Part shown: positions 43,786 through 51,327 of the stretch, one piece after another
Layout of the letters: the number at the start of each line of letters is the position of its first letter
How positions within the stretch are numbered: position 1 is the stretch's first letter
From: Bacillota bacterium
GTDB lineage: Bacteria > Bacillota > Clostridia > Lachnospirales > Lachnospiraceae
Reading direction: 5' to 3'
Assembly (NCBI GenBank): GCA_023442465.1
Contig: JAEZZQ010000030.1
Span: forward strand, 186,001-250,000
DNA: 64,000 nt
The notes under the pieces: model-generated
Databases searched by the model: none
Told to the model about the DNA's origin: nothing
What the model saw: only the letters and a program-made list of their open reading frames with translations
Program-made: the position numbers and the translations under genes

Positions 43786-44268
43786 ATGTCAATTACACTT
43801 CGAATTTTTGTATGTTTTACGGGTATTGTTCTGATTTACATGGCACGCAGGGCCAGTATCGTCCGTAAGATGACGGAGAAGCAGAGTTTGTTCTGGATTA
43901 GCGGGGGATTTATTATCATTTTATTCGGACTGATTCCCCAGCTGGTTTATTTTATTTCCGATTTATTTGCAGTGGAATATCCGCCTTCTATCATATTTGC
44001 ACTGGCTGTCGTTCTGGCGGCTTATGGGATATTCAACTGCTATAATTCTATCGCGGAGCTGTCCTCCAGAGTGCAGGAACTGGCGATGCAGGTTTCTCTG
44101 CTGAATGAGGAGAACAGTCATTTGAAGGTGCTGATAGAAAGGGACGGGGAACTGGCACATCTGCATGGAATCACTAAGGCCCATGCAGACATGGAGGAAC
44201 AAAAGAATTCCGGAGAGCTGATGAATTCTGAAGAACCGGCTAATTCCGGCATGGAGCAGACAGAATGA
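43786..44268 (+). CDS. DUF2304 membrane protein
   Basis: About 160 residues. Three hydrophobic helices (RIFVCFTGIVLIYMARR, FWISGGFIIILFGLIPQLVYFI, IIFALAVVLAAYGIF) are followed by a coiled coil (ELSSRVQELAMQVSLLNEEN) and an acidic tail. This is the DUF2304 layout, small proteins that usually accompany a DPM1-like GT2, here the gene at 45529. They are thought to help flippase-like or lipid-linked glycosylation steps; the exact role is unknown. ATG 43786 has AAGGAGG 6 bases upstream. Overlaps the next gene (ATGA). Confidence 0.85.
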   Translation: MSITLRIFVCFTGIVLIYMARRASIVRKMTEKQSLFWISGGFIIILFGLIPQLVYFISDLFAVEYPPSIIFALAVVLAAYGIFNCYNSIAELSSRVQELAMQVSLLNEENSHLKVLIERDGELAHLHGITKAHADMEEQKNSGELMNSEEPANSGMEQTE

Positions 44269-45491
44269 GAAAACGCATACTGTTTATTATCAACACGATG
44301 GGCCGGGCCGGGGCAGAGACCGCTTTGATCGAGCTTCTTAATAAGCTTGATTCTATGAAGAAATATGAGCTTTTCCTCTACGCGGTCATTCCTTACGGAG
44401 AGTTGTTCGACAAGGTGCCCCGGAGTGTTCGCATTTTGAATAGGCATACAGGGAGTGGTTCTGTTCTCTCTTTTAAAGGCCATGTATATATTGGTGCAGA
44501 GGTGTTGCGTTCGTTCTTTTATAAGCTGACCGGTTTTCGCTTGCTTCCGTACATGTGCCGCAATATCCGCATGCAGAAAAAGACGGGAAGGAAGCTGCAA
44601 TATGACAAGCTCTTCTGGAGGCTGTTAGCTGATGGGCGCTCTGCGATAGCGGGTGACTATGATTTAGCGGTGGCTTACATAGAAGGAGCATCGGCCTATT
44701 GCCTTGCGGACAGGGTAAATGCAAAACATAAAGCTGCCTTTATCCACATTGATTATGAGAAGGCTGGTTATACTTTAGATATGGATAAGGACTGCTATAA
44801 GGAAGCGGAGAAAATCTTCGTCGTATCCAAAGCGGTAGGAGAGAAGTTCTGCAAGGTCTATCCACAGTACCGGAATAAGATTCGGTTGTTTCGCAATCTT
44901 CTGGATATCCGGGGAATTAGGAAAAAAGCGCAGGAGAATACAGGCTTTACGGATGATTTTCAGGGAATACGCCTAGTTACCGTAGGAAGGCTTCATTACC
45001 AGAAAGGCTATGACATCGCGGTGGAAGCGTTAGCCAAACTGCGGGCGCAAGGCTATGACGCGCGCTGGTATGTAATCGGAGAGGGCATGGAGCGAAGGGC
45101 CTTGGAGCAATTGATTCGAAAGTTCGGGTTGGAGGATGACTTTCTTCTCCTTGGGGTGAAGGAGAATCCTTATCCTTATATAAAACAGGCGGATATTTAC
45201 GTTCATGCCACCCGCTATGAGGGGAAAAGCATTGCGATAGAAGAAGCACAGATTCTTGGAAAAGCCATTGTTGCGTCGAACTGCACCGGTAACAAGGAGC
45301 AGATTGAGCACGGTTACGACGGTATGCTTCTGGCCTTGGAGGCGGATAATCTGGCGGATGGACTAAAGACAGTAATTGATGATCCGGAGCTTAGAAAAAG
45401 ATATGAGAAGCATGTACTTGAGAAAAAGCTGGATTTTCCCGAGGACTTGGAAGAACTGCTTTCAATGCTTGAGGAGGAATGCACGGTTTAG
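44265..45491 (+). CDS. GT4-family glycosyltransferase
   Basis: 408 residues. GT-B fold with LFIINTMGRAGAETALIELL at the N-terminus, AAFIHIDYEKAG, FVVSKAVGEKF, LVTVGRLHYQKGYDIAVEAL, YVIGEGMERRAL, FLLLGVKENPYPYIKQADIYVHATRYEGKSIAIEEAQILGK (E-x7-E). Likely adds a side chain or starts a second glycan linked to the Pel-like operon, or decorates a lipid carrier. The start overlaps the DUF2304 stop. A short GCC/GGC hairpin of the local repeat family follows the stop codon. Confidence 0.9.
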   Translation: MRKRILFIINTMGRAGAETALIELLNKLDSMKKYELFLYAVIPYGELFDKVPRSVRILNRHTGSGSVLSFKGHVYIGAEVLRSFFYKLTGFRLLPYMCRNIRMQKKTGRKLQYDKLFWRLLADGRSAIAGDYDLAVAYIEGASAYCLADRVNAKHKAAFIHIDYEKAGYTLDMDKDCYKEAEKIFVVSKAVGEKFCKVYPQYRNKIRLFRNLLDIRGIRKKAQENTGFTDDFQGIRLVTVGRLHYQKGYDIAVEALAKLRAQGYDARWYVIGEGMERRALEQLIRKFGLEDDFLLLGVKENPYPYIKQADIYVHATRYEGKSIAIEEAQILGKAIVASNCTGNKEQIEHGYDGMLLALEADNLADGLKTVIDDPELRKRYEKHVLEKKLDFPEDLEELLSMLEEECTV

Positions 45492-45528
45492 CCGTAAGGC
45501 CAAACTGTTACGAAGGAGGGATTGCTTT

Positions 45529-46272
45529 ATGAATAACGTATTGATCATTGTTCCCGCATTTAATGAGGAAGCGAATATGACGGCTTTGTTCGATCAGCTT
45601 TGTAAGCCGGAAATACGCAGCTTCGCGGATATTCTTGTAATCAACGACGCATCCAGGGATATGACGGGGAATATCGCAAAGTCGTACCACGTATCTCTCG
45701 TTACCCATGTTTTTAATCTGGGATACGGCTCTGCGCTTCAAGTAGGGTATAAATATGCAGTGCGCCGGGGCTATGAGTACGTCATACAGCTGGATGCGGA
45801 TGGGCAGCACAATATTTCCAATATCGCCCATATCTATCAATGCCTGACGACACCTGATGAAGGCGGGAGCCTGCCGGACATCGTCATAGGCTCGCGGTTT
45901 GTGGAGGGAAGTGAATCCTTTCATATTTCCGGCATAAAAAGGATGTCCATCAATATGTTTTCATGGCTGATTAAGAGGATGACGGGCAAGAAGATTACGG
46001 ACCCGACGTCCGGTTTACAGGGACTGAATAGAAAGGCGTTCACTTATTATTCTATTTACGGTAACTTTGATTATTTTTATCCGGATGCCAATATGATAAT
46101 ACAGATGCTCCTCTTGGGATACCGGGTGGAGGAGACTGCCGCAGTCATGCACGAAAGGACGGCAGGAGTGAGCATGCATACCGGGCTTTTGAAGCAGCTG
46201 ACCTATATGATGATCATGCCTCTTAGCATTTGGACGGTTTCCATTCGGGTAAGAAGAGGATTACAGCGGTAA
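45529..46272 (+). CDS. GT2 dolichyl-phosphate-mannose-synthase-like transferase
   Basis: 247 residues. Canonical DPM1-like features: VLIIVPAFNEEANMTALF, DILVINDASRDMTGNIA, HVFNLGYGSALQVGYKYA, VIQLDADGQH (DxD) and GSRFVEGSESF, and TDPTSGLQGLNRKA. Two weak hydrophobic patches near the C-terminus suggest membrane contact, but there is no separate anchor. Such enzymes charge polyprenyl phosphate with a sugar, and the DUF2304 protein nearby is the usual partner. AAGGAGG at 45513-45519 sets the ATG at 45529 rather than an upstream one. Confidence 0.92.
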   Translation: MNNVLIIVPAFNEEANMTALFDQLCKPEIRSFADILVINDASRDMTGNIAKSYHVSLVTHVFNLGYGSALQVGYKYAVRRGYEYVIQLDADGQHNISNIAHIYQCLTTPDEGGSLPDIVIGSRFVEGSESFHISGIKRMSINMFSWLIKRMTGKKITDPTSGLQGLNRKAFTYYSIYGNFDYFYPDANMIIQMLLLGYRVEETAAVMHERTAGVSMHTGLLKQLTYMMIMPLSIWTVSIRVRRGLQR

Positions 46273-46312
46273 GAAGGTGTAGAAGTAAGATGATGCAGAA
46301 GGGAATTTTCTT

Positions 46313-47680
46313 ATGGAATACAAGGATAAGGTTACGAAATTGAAATGGGTCCCGCTTCCCCGAACGGAGAAAGCGGAGGCTTTACACAATCCATACTGTG
46401 GATTTTATTCCATCTACCGTTTTTTTGCTGACAGCAAAATAGAGGCTGTAGAGGGAATTCCTATTGAAGAGGTGCGAGTGGAGCCTTCGAGGCAGCTTTG
46501 CCTTGTGGAGATCAATCTTCTGCACTTTAATGAGACGGAGCTGACGGAGGAAGCTTTGGAAGTGGTGCGCATGATTTTTGAGCGTTTTACGAAGCTGGAA
46601 AAGCAAATGGTGGTGCGTTTCCTATACGATTGGGAGGGCAAGGGAATATTGAGCGAGCCGAAAGATATTTCTGTTATCATGAACCATATGAGCCAGCTTG
46701 CTCCGCTGCTGAAGGAATATACGAAGCATATTTACATCCTTCAGGGCCTCTTTATCGGAAGCTGGGGGGAGATGCACAATTCCCGTTACTTAAGCGAGCG
46801 CCACATCGCCAGACTGGCCAGACAGCTATATGAATGTTCGGGGGAAAGCACTCAGATAGCGCTTCGATGTCCGAATTTTTGGCGGACTCTTTTCAAGACC
46901 TACCAGCCATTAGAAAGGGCTAACGCATTCACAGATATTCAGAAGGCACGGTTTTCCTTATTTAACGACGGCATCATGGCTTCGGACACAGATTTTGGAA
47001 CTTATGGAAATGTGAGTATGAAAGATTCCAAGTCCTATAGCGAAAAGTGGGTAAGGAAGGATGAATTGGAATTCCAGAACCAGTTGTGCCGGTATGTCTC
47101 CAACGGAGGAGAGGTCATTAACGAATGCCCGGGCAACGATGTGGGACCGGCGCTGGAGGGACTTAGGAAAATGAGGATTTCCTACCTTCACAGCGATTAC
47201 GATGAAAAGGTGCTGAATAAATGGAAGTCTTCCAAGTCGGGGGTAAGTGAGGCACCGTGGAGGGAGAAGACGGCATTTGAATACATAGAAGCGCATTTGG
47301 GATACCGGTTTGCGGTGGAAGAAGCATCCCTGTCCCTTGTTCCGGATAAAAGCGGAAGGCTTAAGGCAGCGGTTAAGATAATCAATCGGGGCTTTGCTCC
47401 CTGTTATCATAAATACGAAGTGAAGTTCGTGATTCGTGATGCTTCGTTTTCCCGGATATACGAATACGAGGTAGAGACGGACACTCGCATGTGGATGCCG
47501 CAAGAGTCTGTGAGCCTGGAAGTGTTGATCCCTCCGGAGCAGTTTGACCGGAGCAGCTATTTTTTATGTATGGGAATTTATGACCCGCGTATGGATAGGG
47601 TGATTCAAATAGCCGATACCTTCTCGACGCCCGATCATATGGGGAATTATAAGCTGGGAAATTTTACTGTGGTTTTTTAG
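46313..47680 (+). CDS. DUF4874/DUF4832 glycosidase-like protein
   Basis: 455 residues. The N-terminal half is TIM-barrel-like: ALHNPYCGFYSIYRF, MVVRFLYDWEGKG, YILQGLFIGSWGEMHNSRY and RLARQLYECS, typical of DUF4874. The C-terminal half, with beta-sandwich character (LKAAVKIINRGFAPCY, FLCMGIYDPRMDRVIQIA), corresponds to DUF4832. Related proteins are predicted glycan hydrolases. Unlike most secreted members there is no signal peptide, so it may act in the cytoplasm or leave by a non-classical route. It lies 40 bases after the DPM1-like gene. Confidence 0.82.
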   Translation: MEYKDKVTKLKWVPLPRTEKAEALHNPYCGFYSIYRFFADSKIEAVEGIPIEEVRVEPSRQLCLVEINLLHFNETELTEEALEVVRMIFERFTKLEKQMVVRFLYDWEGKGILSEPKDISVIMNHMSQLAPLLKEYTKHIYILQGLFIGSWGEMHNSRYLSERHIARLARQLYECSGESTQIALRCPNFWRTLFKTYQPLERANAFTDIQKARFSLFNDGIMASDTDFGTYGNVSMKDSKSYSEKWVRKDELEFQNQLCRYVSNGGEVINECPGNDVGPALEGLRKMRISYLHSDYDEKVLNKWKSSKSGVSEAPWREKTAFEYIEAHLGYRFAVEEASLSLVPDKSGRLKAAVKIINRGFAPCYHKYEVKFVIRDASFSRIYEYEVETDTRMWMPQESVSLEVLIPPEQFDRSSYFLCMGIYDPRMDRVIQIADTFSTPDHMGNYKLGNFTVVF

Positions 47681-47829
47681 GTACTGTTCACACAGTAGCT
47701 TAACACTTGCTGTCAAGCTACGTAAGAACGTGATTAAAGAGATGATTTCTGCTTCGCGGAGCGAATTTAAATGCAAAAAGTTTGCATTGCAGAACATCAT
47801 GCGTTGCTGAGAACGGAGTGAACAGTAAC
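47681..47829. repeat. Multi-hairpin intergenic element with terminal inverted repeats
   Basis: Ends: GTACTGTTCAC (47681-47691) and GTGAACAGTAAC (47818-47829), inverted. Inside: TAGCTT/AAGCTA (47696-47701 and 47715-47720) and a perfect ATGCAAA-AAG-TTTGCAT hairpin (47771-47787). The right end (47802-47828) recurs at 37945-37971. It looks like a small MITE- or REP-type element, or a structured spacer, within the operon. Confidence 0.5.
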
Positions 47830-47854
47830 GTTTTTAGGGAGTAAAGGAAAAGTT

Positions 47855-49807
47855 ATGTCGGATTCATTACTGAATGTTATCTTGATCGCAAAAAGAAATA
47901 CCTCGTTAAGCTTCGTCCGGGCGTTGCAAAGTGTCCTCCGCCAGACCTATGCGCCTATTAAGGTGCTGGTGGTGGATGCCAATGAGCCCGACAGTTTGTA
48001 CAGTCTGGGGATGCAGGAGGATTTGATCGATTTTCCGGAGGTAGAGTATGTACGGCTGGATCCCTCTCTTTCGATTGCCGCTATCCGCAATCAGATGCTT
48101 AGGAGTGCAGAGGGAGAGTATATCGCCTACTTGAGCAGCAATGATATATGGCTTCAGGGTAAGGCGGCATTGCAGATAGCAGGGCTGGAAGCGTCTCCGG
48201 AGGCGGCGGCCTCCTGCAGCGGCGGGATACTCATGGATGAGCGGGGAGCGGAGTTAGAAGTAGAGCCTTTGCTGGAACATCCGGAGGAGGATTCTGCGCT
48301 ATGGCTGATGAACAATCCTGCGAGGAGTCCGGGGCAGGTCATTTACAGAAGAGCGGCGGTGCTGGAAGCGGGCGGCTTTGATGAGCAGTTTGTCAACTTT
48401 TGTGACGGAGATATGCTGCTTCGGCTAAGCCGCGGAAAAAAGGTTCTGTTTCCTGCCGATTCCTTGTGTGAATGCCGGATTACGTCTGCCGACGAAGCTT
48501 ACGACTGGAATGATTTTAGGGATGGGCAAAAGATTCTGTATAAATATACGGAGATTTTTGTGGTGAATAGGCGCATGGCCCAGAATTTTTATGGGCGTAT
48601 GCTCTTTCTTGCCAGAATTAATTATATGTGGCTGAACTATTTCATCTATATTTATATGTACTTTGTCAAGTCGCCGGCACGTTCGGTCTGGATGTTTTTC
48701 AAAAGGACAGCAAAAAATGTTTATTATACGGTGAAATGGAACAGGCGCGCTTTCTCTATGCTGATCGGGAAGCTTCGTTTGAACCGGGATATCCGTATGA
48801 TTCAAAAAGGGAAGCTGGAAAAGGTAAAAGCGCTGAAGGTTCCTTACGAGCCGGAGGAGGATGAAGAAATACCGCTTGAGTTTTCCTCAGCCCGTGAATA
48901 TAATGAGAAGAAGTCTCTTGATTTTTGCTTTAATAAAAAGCTTAAAAGTATTGTCATTCCTGAATATGTGACAGTGATCAAGAAAGGCATGTTCTATGGC
49001 TGTGATAACCTGGTCAGCGTGGAAATACCCAATACAGTACTGGAAATTCAGTCATACGCTTTTTACCAATGCCAAAATCTGCGCCATGTCACTTTTAAAG
49101 AAGGAAGCCGTCTGGGGAAAATCGGAAACTATGCCTTTACGGGCTGCTGTCTGTTAAAAACGATGAGCCTGCCCTCCAATATCGTGCAAATCGGCAGATA
49201 TGCCTTTGCTGAATGCTGTTCCTTAAGGCAGCTATCCTTTACCTACCTGCATAACGGGGAAGAAAGGTCGAACCATTTATACCCCACCGCGATCGGCAAG
49301 CTTCCCCGCTACGCGTTTTTGGGATGTACCGGTCTGCTGTCGGTGGAATTCGGCGTGAACAGCATATTGGAGACGATAGAAAATGGTGTTTTTCTAGGCT
49401 GCTCAGGACTGCAGAATGTGGTTCTGACCGGAAGGGTAAAAGCGGTGGGCAGCTATGTCTTCGCATATTGCAGGGAGTTGGAGACGGTGGCCATTCCACA
49501 GATCGATGCGCTGAAAAGCATAGGAAAGTGTGCGTTCATGCACTGTGAGTCCCTGGATTATTTTCTGTTTCCGAACCAAATCGAGCGGATTCCTATGCGG
49601 ACTTTTTATGGCTGCCAAAGCTTAAAGCTCGTCAAGATACCTAAGAAGGTGCTTTCCATTAATCACCAGGCTTTTGCGAAATGTACCTCGCTTACTAATG
49701 CAATTATAATGTCAGGAGATACCTCTATCTCACCTACGGCCTTCGACGGGCATACGCAGGTGCGGATTCCTGAAATCGAAGGGAATGAGGCTGCTTCTGC
49801 CGGCTAA
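47855..49807 (+). CDS. GT2 glycosyltransferase fused to BspA-type leucine-rich repeats
   Basis: 650 residues. Residues 1-230 are a GT2 enzyme (VILIAKRNTSLSFVRALQSV, VLVVDANEPDS, IAAIRNQMLRSAEGEYI, YLSSNDIWL). A basic amphipathic linker with YMWLNYFIYIYMYFV near 265 could touch the membrane. Residues about 360-635 are LRR_5/BspA repeats of the form AF..C.LK.I.IP..V..IG, at least eight units. BspA repeats are normally found in surface proteins; here no signal peptide exists, so they probably bind a partner or acceptor in the cytosol. The preceding GGGAG site is modest. Confidence 0.88.
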   Translation: MSDSLLNVILIAKRNTSLSFVRALQSVLRQTYAPIKVLVVDANEPDSLYSLGMQEDLIDFPEVEYVRLDPSLSIAAIRNQMLRSAEGEYIAYLSSNDIWLQGKAALQIAGLEASPEAAASCSGGILMDERGAELEVEPLLEHPEEDSALWLMNNPARSPGQVIYRRAAVLEAGGFDEQFVNFCDGDMLLRLSRGKKVLFPADSLCECRITSADEAYDWNDFRDGQKILYKYTEIFVVNRRMAQNFYGRMLFLARINYMWLNYFIYIYMYFVKSPARSVWMFFKRTAKNVYYTVKWNRRAFSMLIGKLRLNRDIRMIQKGKLEKVKALKVPYEPEEDEEIPLEFSSAREYNEKKSLDFCFNKKLKSIVIPEYVTVIKKGMFYGCDNLVSVEIPNTVLEIQSYAFYQCQNLRHVTFKEGSRLGKIGNYAFTGCCLLKTMSLPSNIVQIGRYAFAECCSLRQLSFTYLHNGEERSNHLYPTAIGKLPRYAFLGCTGLLSVEFGVNSILETIENGVFLGCSGLQNVVLTGRVKAVGSYVFAYCRELETVAIPQIDALKSIGKCAFMHCESLDYFLFPNQIERIPMRTFYGCQSLKLVKIPKKVLSINHQAFAKCTSLTNAIIMSGDTSISPTAFDGHTQVRIPEIEGNEAASAG

Positions 49808-49819
49808 AGGATGTTATCA

Positions 49820-51265
49820 ATGGGTTCACAAGTGAAGAAAAATTATATATACAACGTAATATACCGGCTGTCCATCTGTATTCTGCCGTTGATTGTCACT
49901 CCATATGTGGCCCGTGTGCTGGGCGCGGGACAGGTGGGACTTTATGCCTTTTCCAGTACGGTAGCCTGTTATTTTATTATGTTCGGCAAGCTGGGATTGG
50001 ATAATTACGGGAACCGCAGCATCGCATCCTGCAGGGATGATATAGAGAAGAGAAGCAGAGTGTTTTGGGGAATCTACGCCATGCAGGCGGTTACCTCTAT
50101 CATTTCCATTCTCGTTTTCATCCTTCTCATCGTAACGGTTTTTAAAGCGGACAGCGTCGTATATTGGATGCAGCTTATGTATGTGGGCTCCATACTCTTT
50201 GACGTTAGCTGGTTCTTTTATGGCATGGAGCGGTTTCGCATCACGATGATCCGGAGCCTGATTTCCAGAACTCTCATTATCATCGGCGTTTTTGTATTCG
50301 TACATTCGGAAAAGGATTTATGGATTTATACATGTGTGATGAGTGCCTGCTTTTTGTTAGAGCAGCTCCTGCTCGTTCCGTATTTGTACCGGCAGATAAA
50401 ATGGGTGCGCCTCAAAAAAGAGGACATCACCTGCCATATCGTACCGAATTTAAAGCTGTTTGTTCCATTGCTGGCGCTAAGCAGCTATCATTGGATGGAT
50501 AAGATCATGCTGGGCGTGATGACGAAGAGCACAGCCATTGTAGCATTTTATACTTATGCCGAGAATATCATCAATCTGCCTAAGGGAATAATGTCCGCTT
50601 TGGATACCGTAATGCTTCCGAGAATTTCCAATCTGGTGGCGAACGAGCGGATCGAGGAGGGCATACGGAAGATGAGGAATGCCATCCGGTTTAACAGCTT
50701 CGTGAGTTGTGCGCTGTGCTTCGGAATCGCCGGAGTCTCGCCGGTATTCATTCCGTGGTTTTTCGGAGAAGAGTATGTGCCGGCGATCGTACTGACGATG
50801 GAGCTTTCTATGGTCATGATTCCGATGAGCCTGGCAGAGATGGTGCAGACTCAATATTTGATTCCGTTTAAGCGGGAAAATATTTATATCCGTTCGGTAA
50901 CGCTGGGAGCGGTTACCGATATTGTCCTTAACCTTCTGCTGATTCCGTCCTTCGGGGCTTCGGGTGCGGTAATAGGAACCCTATGTGCGGAGGTGCTGGT
51001 ATGTGTTTATCAGATGCACTATATTAAGGATGTCTACCGGCTCGGCCAGCTTGCTAAGATGCTTTTGCCCTTTATGGCCTGCGGAGGACTGGAGTTTGCG
51101 GTGACTTATTCTATGTGCGGACTGAATATAAATCCATTTCTGCTGCTTCCCATACAGATTCTTGCGGGAGGTGCGGTATACCTGCTCGGCTGCGGCATCT
51201 ATGTGATATTTATAAGCAGAGAGTACCGGAGTGTGAAAGACATGATTCATAATTTGAAAGCATAG
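49820..51265 (+). CDS. Wzx-like polysaccharide flippase
   Basis: About 481 residues with 12 or more membrane helices. MOP/PST family features: QVKKNYIYNVIYRLSICILPLIVTPYVARVLG as the N-terminal signature, GLYAFSSTVACYF, GLDNYGNRSI, IVAFYTYAENIINLPKGIMSALDTVMLPR. It flips lipid-linked oligosaccharide across the membrane. Having both PelG and a flippase shows that the locus encodes two export routes. ATG 49820 is preferred (AAAGGA 8 bases upstream) over ATG 49811. Confidence 0.93.
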   Translation: MGSQVKKNYIYNVIYRLSICILPLIVTPYVARVLGAGQVGLYAFSSTVACYFIMFGKLGLDNYGNRSIASCRDDIEKRSRVFWGIYAMQAVTSIISILVFILLIVTVFKADSVVYWMQLMYVGSILFDVSWFFYGMERFRITMIRSLISRTLIIIGVFVFVHSEKDLWIYTCVMSACFLLEQLLLVPYLYRQIKWVRLKKEDITCHIVPNLKLFVPLLALSSYHWMDKIMLGVMTKSTAIVAFYTYAENIINLPKGIMSALDTVMLPRISNLVANERIEEGIRKMRNAIRFNSFVSCALCFGIAGVSPVFIPWFFGEEYVPAIVLTMELSMVMIPMSLAEMVQTQYLIPFKRENIYIRSVTLGAVTDIVLNLLLIPSFGASGAVIGTLCAEVLVCVYQMHYIKDVYRLGQLAKMLLPFMACGGLEFAVTYSMCGLNINPFLLLPIQILAGGAVYLLGCGIYVIFISREYRSVKDMIHNLKA

Positions 51266-51285
51266 GCCATAGCCGGTTGTCAGGA

Positions 51286-51306
51286 AGCCATCGGCTGAAT
51301 AATAAG
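51286..51306 (+). repeat. Short AGCC-N3-GGCT intergenic hairpin
   Basis: AGCC-ATC-GGCT followed by GAATAATA, similar to the copy at 60031-60064 (AGCC-GCA-GGCT, GAATAGTA) and related to 59082-59108. A short local repeat family in operon spacers. Confidence 0.4.
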
Positions 51307-51327
51307 GAATTGATAATAAAGGAGGGG

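Noticed and set aside
45376..45528. Longer start for the DPM1-like GT2
   Set aside because: It would overlap the preceding glycosyltransferase in another frame; AAGGAGG and the conserved VLIIVPAFNE start support 45529.
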